Part shown: piece after piece, positions 13,363-24,053 of the stretch
Position numbering within the stretch: the first letter of the stretch is position 1
Layout of the letters: each line of letters begins with the position of its first letter
Assembly: GCA_039545295.1 (NCBI GenBank)
Contig: BCIK01000010.1
Span: forward strand, 883,808 to 947,807
Length of the DNA: 64,000 nt
Source: Udeniomyces pyricola
Taxonomy: Eukaryota; Basidiomycota; Tremellomycetes; Cystofilobasidiales; Mrakiaceae
Direction of reading: 5' to 3'
Notes under the pieces: model-generated
What the model was told of the DNA's origin: nothing
The model's database searches: none
The model's input: only the letters and a program-made list of their open reading frames with translations
Made by a program: the position numbers and the translations under genes

Positions 13363-14174
13363 CATGGTCGGCGACGCCGAGCACGGTCTAGCTGATGGAC
13401 TGCTTCTCTGGTTGGCCAGCTCTTAGCTCGTTTGGGTTCAGCCTTCGAGGATGATTGATGAATGATGAAAGAGAGGGTCGGCTAATAAAGTAGTGGAGGC
13501 AACTGCAGCTCATGGCTTCAAGAGACCGTTGGCGGCGCATATAACAAGGCGTGCGCCCGGTCGATAGATCGAAGCTGATGGCGTATTCATTGGGTTGAAG
13601 ATTGATACCCCATCCCACGATCAGGTTTTTCTGTTGTAGATACAAGATGGCAGATGATGACAGATGCATAAACAACGGTGTGGTTGCAGTCGAAGGTGGG
13701 TCGATGGGGGTCTAGCGTCTCACGTCCAATAGCAATATAGATACATATATATCTAGTAACCATACATCACAACTTTGCGCTCGGGTCGAATGTCACAAGT
13801 AAGGTACGTGCCGGTGCGGCCTGCACACGCACACTTATCCACATCAACGCACATATATTCAAACGCAGGCCTGACCGACCTAGATAGCTGTCGTCATAGG
13901 ACCAGAATCTCATGTTGTACAGTTCAATGAGGCTTCTTCGATTCAAGTGATCAACAAAACTGATCCAATCATCGCCCTGCGCAGACACATACTTTCAGAG
14001 CTCCAGCTCACACTACCATGAATATGATCATGACTTCTTAGCTTTGACCGTTATTCTCACTCTTCTCAAAAAGCAAAACATGCCACAAGATGAGAAAACA
14101 AAGATAGATCGTGCGGTCATAGGGACACAAAAAATAAGGAGGAAGAATAAGGAGAAGCAAATTGATAGAAATGT

Positions 14175-14189
14175 GGGGGGGGGGGGGGG
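14175..14189. repeat. G15 homopolymer in aconitase 3' flank
   Basis: A run of 15 G about 90 bp beyond the aconitase stop codon. It is one of several long G or C runs in the window. Confidence 0.85.
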
Positions 14190-14274
14190 TCGAAAACAGA
14201 AAAGCATGCAACGAAAACAAGGAGAACCAAAAGCCAACTAGGCTACCCTACTACTAGTCCCCGACGAACAACAC

Positions 14275-17200
14275 TTAGGCAGAGGCATCCCTAGCCTTGG
14301 CCTTAGCGGCCATGACGTTAAGGGCGCTACCGGCCTTGAACCACGAGAGCTGGTTCTCGTTGCTGTGAATAGTAACAAAAAAAAGGATAGTGAGTAAGAT
14401 GTGCTCGAAGGTAATCAAGAATCATTCCAGCTGATAGAAGACCAAACGTACAAAGTGTGCGAAACCTCAATCTTCTCAACCGATCCGTCCTCGTGCTTGA
14501 CCTCAACGGAGAGGTTCTTGCCGGGAGCGATGTCGTTCAAGCCGAGAATCGAGATCTTGTCGGTGGGCTGGATGAGGTCGTAGTCCGAAGGCTTGGTGAA
14601 CCAGAGGGGGAGCATACCTAAGACGGAAAAGGATAGAATCGAACACGTGTCAGTGGATTACGAACTTGACAATGATGTCATTCCCATGAGAACTACTCAC
14701 CCTGCTTCTTGAGGTTAGTCTCGTGGATTCGAGCAAACGATCGAACGATGACGGCAACACCACCAAGGAATCGGGGCTCAAGAGCGGCGTGCTCTCGAGA
14801 AGATCCCTCTCCGTAGTTCTCGTCACCAACGACAACCCAAGGGATGCCGTTCTCTCGGTAGTAACTGTATGGTGAGAAAAAAAAAGCGAATAGAGCGAGA
14901 TGTTAGGGTGATCAGAACACAATGTCACCTAACTCCCAGCCGAATATATATATATACAAAACAAGACGATAGAAATATTACTCACGCGGCAACAGCGGGG
15001 ACACCTCCGAACTCGCCAGTGACCTGGTTGATGATGGAGTTGGCCTTGCCGTTCTGGGCGTTGATGGCACCGATGAGGCAGTTCTCAGAGATGTTCTTGA
15101 GGTGACCTCGGTACTTGAGCCAGGGTCCACCAGCCGAGATGTGGTCGGTGGCTGCAAGAGGATCGATCAAAGTAACGAGGTTAGCCATTGCGCGCGATGC
15201 TGAATTCCACCCATGAGAACGCGAGAAGAGAGGATGAGAAAACGTTACGCACTGCACTTGCCGACAGCCTTGATAAGGACAGGGGCGTCAACGTAGTCCT
15301 TGCCATCCCAGGGCTTGAAGGGAGCGAGGAGCTGGAGTCGGTCCGAGGTAGGCGAGACAGCGACGTTAACGGTCGAACCGTCAGCGGGGGGAGCCTGGAA
15401 GGTGTCCTCTCCGGGGTCGAAACCCTTGGGGGGAAGCTCCTTGCCGGAAGGCTCAGAGAACTTGAAGGGCTTGCCGTCCTTGCCGGTGAGCGAGTCGGTG
15501 AGGGGGTTGAAGGAGAGGTCACCAGCGAAGGTCATGGCGGTGACGATCTGTATGAAGCAGGGGAGAACATCAAGGTACCAATCAGTCTCAGCTGGCTACA
15601 CACATCCAGGATAGTTCGGAAAGGCCCACTCACATCAGGGGAAGCAACGAAAGCGTGAGTGGCCGGGTTGGCATCGTTTCGGCCAGTGAAGTTTCGGTTG
15701 TACGAGGTGATGACTAAGGCGAACCAGAGGAAAGAAGTGGCGAATCGTCAGTACAGACACGGCAGCAAAGGTGTCAGATAAAAGTAAGGTGGTAAGACGA
15801 ACTCGAGTTGGGGGTTCCCTTGGCGACATCCTGCCTGTCCCACTGTCCAATGCAAGGACCGCAGGCGTTGGCGAGGACGACTCCACCGACGTTCTCGAAC
15901 GACTCAATGACACCGTCTCGGGCAATGGTAGCTCGGACCTGCTCGGATCCGGGGGTGATGGTGAACTTGGACTTGGTGACGAGTCCGTGGGCGTAAGCCT
16001 CGTTGGCGATCGAAGCCGATCGGGTCATGTCCTCGTACGACGAGTTGGTGCACGATCCGATAAGTCCGACCTTGAGCTCAGAAGGCCACGAGTTGGCCTT
16101 GACAGCCTCAGCAAACTTGGAAATGGGGGTGGCAAGATCCGGGGTGAAGGGACCGTTGACGTGGGGCTCGAGCTCGGAAAGGTTCTGAGGATGAGGGAAG
16201 GGTGAGTAGAGCAGCAAGGCCACGGGATCAGCAACGATTCGTGAGAAAAAAAAAGTATCGACGATCGTGGTAGACTCACGATGGTGATGAGCTCGTCGTA
16301 CTCGGCTCCCTGGTCGGGCTGGAGGTTGTGGTTGAAGGTCTTGGCGTACGAGGCGATGTCGGATCGGCCAGTAGCGTTAAGGTAGCCCTCCATCCTCGAG
16401 TTGTAAGGGAAGACGGAAGTGGTAGCACCAATCTCGGCACCCATGTTGCAGATGGTGGCCATACCAGTGCACGAGAGAGACTCAACTCCGGGACCGTGGT
16501 ACTCGATGATGGCACCGGTTCCACCCTTGACGGTGAGGATACCAGCGACCTTGCAGATGACGTCTGCGAGAAGAAAAAATCAAGTAGAACAAGAACGCGA
16601 TGACCAGGGAAGTCAGGACCTAAGCATCAACAGATGAACCTCTAAGAGGCGCATATAACGTACCCTTGGGGGTAGTCCATCCGGAGATCTTGCCCTCGAG
16701 CCTGACACCGATGACCTTGGGGCACTTAAGCTCCCAAGGGATGCCGGCCATGACGTCGACGGCGTCAGCTCCTCCGACACCGCAAGCAACCATACCGAGA
16801 CCTCCGGCGTTGGGGGTGTGCGAGTCAGTTCCGATCATCATTCCTCCGGGGAAAGCGTAGTTCTCGAGGATGATCTGGTGGATGATACCGGATCCGGCCT
16901 TCCAGAAACCGATTCCGTACTAAACGAGCGGGAAAGAGTGAGTTTAGGCGGACGGTCAGTTATCGATGCACAACAGACAGAAGAGCAGGCGCCCGAGCTT
17001 AGAGAGAAGGAACGGACCTTGGCAGTGGCAGTAGCAAGGAAGTCGTAAACCTCCCTGTTGATGTTGTTGGCTCGGGCAAGATCCTTGACACCTCCAACCT
17101 GGGCCTCAATCAAGTGGTCGCAGTGGACGGTGGTGGGGACAGCGGTCTGGGGGAGACCGGCCGACATGAACTGAAGGATAGCCATCTGGGCGGTGGCGTC

Positions 17201-18132
17201 CTGGCAAGCAACTCGCTGTGGTACGCATAGGGAAGGGGGGCAATAGCAAACAAGGGAATGTGTTGGATCAGAGCCTGTTTGATGTGAAGAAGAGTGAGAT
17301 AGATAACGGCGAGCTGGCAAACTCACGTCGGGTCGGAGCTTGAGGTACGAAACACCTCGCTCAATGTGCTGGGTCTCGGGCTCGTCGAGGTGACCGTAAA
17401 CAATCTTCTCGGCAAGGGTGAGGGGCTTGTCGAGTCTGGATGGAAATCAAGAATACAGGAGACAAAAGGGTGAGCTCGAATCCCAGACGAGCGATTGGGC
17501 AATTAGACGAGATGTGATTGGTCGCGCGGGCTGGTTTGGTTTGTGTCCACCTGTGTGAAGAATGAGGAGGCAACAAGCTTGCCCGCCCGGCCTCTCCCAG
17601 GACCTCTCTCAAACGAGATGCCATTGTCTAGCCTCTCCAGTTACACCCTGACAGATGAACCAAAGCTCTCGGCGATGTCAAAGCCATCTTGAAGCAATGA
17701 TAGGCGAGCGCGAGGGCAAGGCTGACGGCGAGAGCGAGCAAGAAAAGAATTTGCGACAAGCGACGGCATTCGAGGCGGTACTTACCGGCCTCGCACAATA
17801 CCGAGGTTGTCCTCAATCCTCTGGTAGTTGATGTAGTCTGAATGAGGTGAATAGTATACGGATAGAGGACGCGTGAGTGAGTGGGAAGATGAAAGAGAGG
17901 GAAACACGTGGGAGAGGGACCGGCAGCCAGGGGACGTGCCGAAGCCGGAAGAGGGTGGCAAAAGAAAAGCGAGAGAGAGAGAGAGAGAAGAGCAACAAAG
18001 AGAAGAGAACTGACGGGTGCCCTTGTCAAGCTTGGACATCTTGACCTTGGTGTCACCAATCCTCGGGGAGAGGGTGGCCATTCCCCGAGGGGAGATGTGC
18101 TTGAGAATCGAAGCGGGGATCTTGTTAATCAT
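14275..18132 (-). CDS. ACO1: Aconitate hydratase, mitochondrial
   Basis: [4Fe-4S] enzyme interconverting citrate and isocitrate in the TCA cycle. ATG at 18132 gives [20 protein letters not shown], a basic, Ser-rich, acid-free leader typical of mitochondrial import. Then come [35 protein letters not shown] and [15 protein letters not shown]. The cluster ligands are visible in [13 protein letters not shown] (about 16060) and [13 protein letters not shown] (about 15850). The C-terminal swivel domain carries [18 protein letters not shown] (about 14790), with the substrate-binding Arg motif. It ends ...[10 protein letters not shown] at TAA 14275. There are about 12 exons, and the first intron has a GTCAGT donor. 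Length (about 780 residues) is normal. No peroxisomal PTS1 tail. The gene runs tandem with, and downstream of, RPL15. Confidence 0.96.
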
Positions 18133-19173
18133 CCTGTGAGGTTGGCAAGGCGGGGGCGAGGGAGAGAAAGAGAGAGAGAAGGGCAGGGGCAAGGGGAAGG
18201 GGAGAGGGGCGAGGAAAGGGAGCGAAGAGTGAAGGAAGAGGAGGGATCGAGAACCAAGTCGTTGTGGAGGGAATCACAGAAAAAGAGAAGGAGACAGATG
18301 GGTGTTAGACAGATGGAAGGAGAATGTGGAGCGAGTGATGGGAAGGGTGGGTGAGGAGACGAGCCTTTAAGAAAAGGAAGGAACGGAGGGCAAGGAGGAG
18401 GAGGAGGAGGAGATGGGCGTTGCAAGGAGAGACAGCGAGAGAGAGCCAATCGAGCTCCTTGCTTTGCGTTTGACCTTCTGTTGAGCCTGTTCCCGGCGCT
18501 CACCCGCCCGCGACTTCGCCCGAAAACCGCGTTGTCGGACAATTCCCCCGGGGGCCTCGCTCTTTCTTGCTCGCTCTTGCTCCCTCTTGCTCGCTCCTTG
18601 GGACTCATGATGGACTGGCACATTTCTTTTGCTCTCTCTCCATCTTTCAATTAGCCATTCACGTCGCACGCGTTTCATGCTTCGATATCTGTGTTCATCT
18701 ATCTTCACCACCGTTATGACGTATTTAACATATATGTCGACCGACACCTGTTATTCATACTACTTACTTACTCGTCATCATCACCAACTTACACACTCCA
18801 TCAATATCTCCTATCTTGATCCTCGCAACGACATGTATACATATGGATATTCATCTCCTCCATACATGCATGCACGTTCATCGACAGATCTGTAGATACA
18901 CACGCAGTAACCGTCTGCTTCAAGTCGTGGTGGGTGTGACTAATGTCTTCATGTTCGGTCTTTCCATTGCATCAGCATATAGCAATAAATCAGACTTTCT
19001 GCCCGTATACGGTTCACTTTTGCTTCATTCACACACGCCTTTCACAGACAACAACAACCACAAACGCAACCCAAAGAATGACGGACACCAAGACCTGGCT
19101 CATGCATGTATAAGATTGAAAGGCATAAACCCGATCCAGGAACCCAAGAGCGCAAGAAGGAAGGCGAGCGCAA
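18133..19173. other. Intergenic: aconitase promoter/leader and RPL15 3' flank
   Basis: About 1 kb. The first 350 bp upstream of the aconitase ATG is very purine-rich on the + strand, i.e. a CT-rich leader in the transcript sense, ending AACCTCACAG just before the ATG. That end could also be a 5'UTR intron acceptor. Farther right are TATA-like AT stretches near 18725 and 18840. No gene is supported here. Confidence 0.6.
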
Positions 19174-19375
19174 CTATCGGTACCTCCTGAGAGAGAGGGT
19201 GTTGTGCTTCTTCCAGGTCTTTCGCCACTCGGACTTGTTTCGGAGGTGACCCTTGCCAAGACCTCGGTTCTGCTTGCCAATCGAGGTAAGGCCTCGGGCC
19301 TCTCGGTGCTTGTGGACAGCGTTGGCGATCCAGTTGATTCGGGGGTCTCGTCGGATAGCCTTGTGCGAAGGGTCA

Positions 19376-19418
<43 letters not shown>

Positions 19419-20461
19419 TCCAGTACGAGTTAAGGACTCGGAGGTTACCTAAAAAGGAAGGAAGGAAACATCATGAAATGAGCGGGAAGCCCTTTGGCGA
19501 AAAGGAGCATATATATATGCATATATATGCCGGGAACGATCAGGCCTAAAAGAAGGCAGAACTTACCGCATCGTCGACCAACTCGCTCCTCAGCGGTCGA
19601 TCGGAGTCCTCGCTGGAACTTGAGGTGGTTGACTCCGTGTCGGACGGGCTTACCGAAGGTAGCTCTGTGAGAAAGGAGCGAAGAGACCTCAAGGTCAGTA
19701 TGCTGATGCTCGTCATCTTGACCTCAAGGGCACGCCGGTTCATCCCATCCGCCATGCAAGCCTTCGTCCTGGTTCCTTCTTTCCCGACCTCATTTGCCCG
19801 CTGTGTCTGCCACCATCCGACAAGAACCAGACTATCGATTGACGATGACGAGTATGAAAAGAGCGACTGACCCCTTCTTGACGGGCTTCTTCCTGTTACC
19901 CCTTCGGACTCGAACTCGGTAGATAAGGTAGCCCTGCTTGGCCTTGTATCCGAGTCGACGAGCCTTGTCGGGTCGCGAAGGTCGGGAAGCTCGGTGAACG
20001 ACAGCGAGCTGTCGGTACTCCCAGCACCTAGAGGCGGCGAAGGCAAAGCAGAATCAGGAGTCGAGAGCAAAAGGGCGAAGGAGGCGACCGAGCGCGAAGA
20101 GGGAAAAGGCGGCGCAGGATTTGGGCAAAGGGAGACAAGGGCGTAGAAAGAGGCGTTTGGAGAGAACAGGTGAAGAATGCGCAAGTCGATTATTGGTTCA
20201 TGAGAGGGACAAGAGCAGGCGGGCCAAGCGAAAAGGGTGCGTAGGAGCAAAGGCGGGAGAGGCGAAGACGAAGGTGAAGAGAGGTAGCAATGGGCAAGAA
20301 AAGTGAGCAAAGGAAACCTCGCCAGCGACAACGCAAGGGAAGAACAGGAGAGGGCGAGCCCAGAGAAAGAAGCAAAGAGCGTACCTGACCCTCATGAGGA
20401 ACCTCATGACATCCGACTGCTTCTTCTTGTAAAGCTCCGAGACATAAGTGTAGGCACCCAT
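19174..20461 (-). CDS. RPL15: 60S ribosomal protein L15 (eL15)
   Basis: Component of the large ribosomal subunit. ATG at 20461 gives [20 protein letters not shown], the conserved eL15 start. Exons continue through [52 protein letters not shown] and [19 protein letters not shown] to [11 protein letters not shown] and TAG at 19174-19176. Four exons give about 204 residues, the normal size. The first intron (about 20030-20385) is the longest, as is common for ribosomal protein genes, and could host a snoRNA, but I see no clear C/D or H/ACA boxes. Arginine codons are mostly CGA and AGG. The start region is divergent from SEC9. Confidence 0.97.
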
Positions 20462-21404
20462 CTTGATGGAGAGAGGTTGTAGTTGGGTTGAGAGATGAAG
20501 AGGGAGGAGGCCAAAAGGCGGACGATGAGTGAGAGCAGGGGAAGAAGGGAAAGAGCAGAAGAGAGGGGAGAGGGAAGAGCGGTCGTCAGTTTCAAGTTGA
20601 TGCCATCTTTTTCTCTGTAGGGGAGACTGGCTGTCCCGCTGTCGTGCTCCTGTTGGTCTGTCTCTTTCTATCTCTCTCTAGGCATGACGATGGGTAACCA
20701 TGGAGCTAGCATGGCGACAGAGAGAGAAAGGAAATAGTAGCAGAAGCCATGACAGGACAGAGAGGGGGGCCAGTCGAGGCGAAAGGGGGAGGTACCTTGA
20801 TTGTCTTGAAGAAGTGGAAGGATGGCAACGGAGGGGCGGCGAAGTTTTGGACCACACCAGACCCACCCACTCATCATGAGCCTCTCCCCCCCCCCCCTCT
20901 CAGCCGATCGAACCCAGCCAGCCAACTCGCCTCGACATAACCACCACCACCAGCCAAAATATTAAAATAGCAGATGGGCATTAACTCGTCTCATTATATT
21001 ATAATATTATATATAATATATATCCCACATAGCCTCTCTCGTCTCTGGCCTTTTCGCTGCCTCTGCGCCTGTCTCACACACAGTGATCATTCATGCATAT
21101 ATATATATATACATCCCATTCATTCACATGATATATACATTCTTCAAAGTCACGTACGCATCGTTACCGTCGCATATAATCCGTCCATCATCGCCATCTA
21201 TACATTGATTCTGCGACTCGCGCATAACGTCAACCCTTGTTTGTTTCCTTCCTTCGGTATCCGCCTCAACCTAGTGCTGCTTGTCCCACAAACGTCCGAC
21301 CATCATCACCCAATCCCCTTTCTCACTCACTCAGTCACTCACTCACACCTCTTCCAACATCCCAATTTCCCTCATCGTTCATTACCCTAACTCATCCCTC
21401 CATC
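20462..21404. promoter_or_regulatory. Divergent promoter region RPL15 / SEC9
   Basis: A 940-bp gap between two diverging starts. It contains a purine-rich stretch on the L15 side (CT-rich leader in its transcript), a C10 run near 20886, a strongly AT-rich block (20990-21025, TATAATATATAT-like) and a further (AT)n near 21097. The 150 bp before the SEC9 ATG is CT-rich with CACTCA repeats. I cannot assign individual factor sites. Confidence 0.55.
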
Positions 21405-23589
21405 ATGGCATTCTGGAAGAAAAAGGACAAATCCGCCATCCCCCTCCCGCCCTCGGAGGTCGCCTCCCAACCCTCCGCCTCGTCCTCCTCGCGCGATCCC
21501 AACGCCGCCCGCAATGAACTCTTTGGGTCCTCCAAGCCATCATCCGGTGGAGTCCCCCGCGCTCACTCTCCCTCTCCTTCCTATGCCACCTCGGATCCAT
21601 ACGCTTCCCGCAACGCCGGGGGTACGTCCTCCTACCAATCCGACCCTTATAGCAACCGCAAGCCGCCTGCTGCCCCAAGGGATACCGAGAACGATCCCAT
21701 GCGGGCCGCCCTCTTTTCAGGCTACAACCCAGACAAACTACCCAAGCAAGAGGAGAGGCGTACCTATGATCGTGGAGGGTACAACCCGGATGGAGGTGAA
21801 GGGGGTCAGGGCGGTGGCGTTGGCGGTAGCATGACTCAGGAGGAGGAAGATGAGGACGTCGAGATGATCAAGCGCGACATGCGGAGCGTCAAGCAGGAGA
21901 CACTCGGTAGCGCCAGGTAAGTCCTGATTTGTTGACTCGATCAGTCCCACCCTCCTACTTGGAGCGAGAGCTTGGTGATAGATGCTATGTTCAGCGGGTC
22001 GAGTTGCTGGCGATCCGTCTCCTCCTTTGTGACGACGCGCAGCGACAGACGAGAGGGGGGTGCTTAGCCTATCCATGCATCGATGCATTGTTTGAGCTTG
22101 ATGTACCAGACGGCATGTTCGTCTTGTCAGACGTCGTAAATAGGTTGTCCTGCTTTTCCGGTCGGAAGTAGCCACGAGGATGAATTGAACGGACGCAAGT
22201 CGACCTCTCTCCCCATTCAGCACAGCATCTTCTTCTCCCACACAACCTCGAGACACCGTTCTCGCATGTGGCCTGGTTATACACACATCTCTTGAGTATC
22301 AACCACCGATATCTTCAAACATGACTGATCATCTTGACTTGGTCGTTTTGCTCTTGGTTCGCACAGGAACGCGCTTCGAATCGCCCGCGAAGCCGAGGAG
22401 ACGGCTCGAACAACGCTCGGCAAGCTCGGAGATCAATCCGGTTGGTCCCTTGTTTCATCTCTTCCTGCTCGAGTTTTCGTCGCTTGATCAATGGTGTTTG
22501 ATTGCTCGTTTCTCTGACTGGAACCTTGCGCTCGTGTCTGTCTCCTCCGGTGCCCTTTCCCACCTTGCCTTCAACCAGAACGAATCGCCAACACCGAACG
22601 CCACCTTGACCTGGCAAAGGCGTCGTCGTCTCGGGCAGACGATAAGACCAAGGAGCTCAAGACGTTGAATCGATCAATCTTTTTGCCGGCTGTGACGTGG
22701 AATAAGGAGGGCAAGCGGATCGCCGAGGAGAGGCGCATCACTGACCGACATATTGAGGAGACGGCAGACAGGCAGAAGGCGATGTTGGACGTCCAGCAAA
22801 CTCAGCAGGTCAGTGCGAGAATGTAGTGGCAATAAAGGCTCGACGGAAGTTGGAAGCGACCTGGCGGGATGCTGACGATGTTCTTGTTCATCTTCTGTCC
22901 TCGCTCGTTTCGGAATGCTATCCCATTCTATCGCATCTGCTTACTATCTTTTTCCTACTGAATCAGCGTCTGAACGACCGTTCCCTCAACCCGTCCTCTC
23001 GAGGACAATCAGCCGCTGCTCTTGCCGCCCGCAAAGAAGGTCGCTCCAAGTATCAGTTCGAAGCGACCGCATCGGATGACGAGCTTGAGGATGAACTCGA
23101 TGACGACCTGAATGAGACCCTCGACGTCACGAAGAGACTCAAAGCTTTGGCTGTCGCTTCTGGGTAAGTCCCCGTTTTTTTTTCTTGGGCAAGAAGATTG
23201 GCTTCGTTTATCTCTTGCTACATCTCTCGATCTTCCCGCGAGGGAAGAGTGGCATGTCCGAAACAGCTGGACATGGATTTGACTTGTGACCTGTCTGCAT
23301 TGGTGTTTTTTTTTTTTTTTTTTTTTCGTTGCTCTCAACTATCAGGGAGGAAATCAACAGGCACAACGAAAGACTCGTCCGAATCAACGACAAAGCCGAG
23401 GGACTCGACCTCAAGATCTTGCACAACGTTGCTCGACTCAAAAAGGTATGTTGTGCCTCACTTTTCGTTTCCCTTGGTTATTCCTGTGCTGGCTCAAGTG
23501 TGGCTTGAATGCCATTCAAGGCTTGGAACAGGATACTGACGTCTCGTTTCATGTGTTCTCACATACGTTTGGAACGGTAGATCAATTGA
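21405..23589 (+). CDS. SEC9: SNAP-25-type Qbc t-SNARE, Sec9
   Basis: Plasma-membrane t-SNARE for exocytosis, pairing with syntaxin (Sso) and synaptobrevin (Snc). ATG 21405 (CATCATGG context) gives MAFWKKKDKSAIPLPPSE; an in-frame upstream ATG at 21237 is less likely. A Ser/Pro/Gly-rich tail of about 140 residues precedes the first SNARE motif (ALRIAREAEETARTTLGKLG, then DQSERIANTERHLD), which keeps its zero-layer Gln. A linker with TWNKEGKRIAEERRITDRHI follows. The second motif has DVTKRLKALAVASG, then EEINRHNERLVRI, ending RLKKIN; its zero layer reads His instead of Gln. Six exons; the last is a 9-nt exon (ATC AAT TGA) after GGTAG. About 375 residues. No membrane anchor or palmitoylation Cys cluster, as in yeast Sec9. 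Confidence 0.93.
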
Positions 23590-24053
23590 GCCGGTATCTT
23601 TTCTCTATCCATTGCTTTTATGCGTTTCTTTCGTTCCCTCTTCTGGCCCATGTGCGCTTGTAATGTCCCTCGTACTGGACGTTTCTATCCTTCTTCTTTT
23701 TCTCTCTTCCTGTGCCATTTTGTGTTGCTTCTCCTTTATGTTGATGCCTCGTTATATGTATAACGTGTGGAGATGGTCTATCCTCATTCGATGAGAGAAG
23801 ACAAAGAAAAAGAAAAAGAGAAGAAAAAGGAAAAAGGAAAAACCCAAAGTGGCAATCCGTTGGCTGGCCGATTGGAGTGGTTCAGATTTGGATTCCACCT
23901 TGCATACCAACACGCTTCAACTCCCTTCCCCCTTTGCGTCTCGTTGCCCTCCCACCCCTTTGCTTCTCTCCGCGTATCGCCTCGCCTTTCTCCTGCCACC
24001 TCAGTTGGATCCCCCCTTCCTCAGCTCCACTCACTCGAAATCTCTCTCAAATC
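23590..24053. other. Intergenic: SEC9 3' flank and MPP10 promoter
   Basis: A tandem gap of about 465 bp. It is T/C-rich after the SEC9 stop, with an A/G-rich patch (23800-23845, GAAAAAG repeats) and a CT-rich leader before the MPP10 ATG. Nothing gene-like is present. Confidence 0.55.

Larger units (their letters stand above)
12094..14274. other. Long intergenic region between VPS13 start and aconitase stop
   Basis: About 2.2 kb, the longest gap in the window. It should hold the VPS13 promoter (left) and the aconitase 3' UTR and terminator (right). Visible contents: CATG-type repeats near 12300-12325, a CA-rich tandem repeat at 12373-12430, a TA-rich stretch near 12675, a (GAT)n run at 13331-13362 and G15 at 14175-14189. 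Open stretches on the - strand at 13540-13640 and 13870-13985 read like protein in places (for example QGDDWISFVDHLNRRS), but they lack an ATG and I could not join them into a gene. Confidence 0.7.

Noticed and set aside
13767..13988. Minus-strand frame beginning QGDDWISFVDHLNRRS
   Set aside because: It looks partly protein-like but lacks an ATG, and I could not connect it in phase to the neighbouring open stretch at 13540-13640; left as unexplained rather than called a gene.
21237..21404. In-frame upstream ATG extending SEC9 by 56 residues
   Set aside because: The extension is a CT-rich leader reading with Ser/Pro/His composition; ATG 21405 gives a normal N-terminus in good context.
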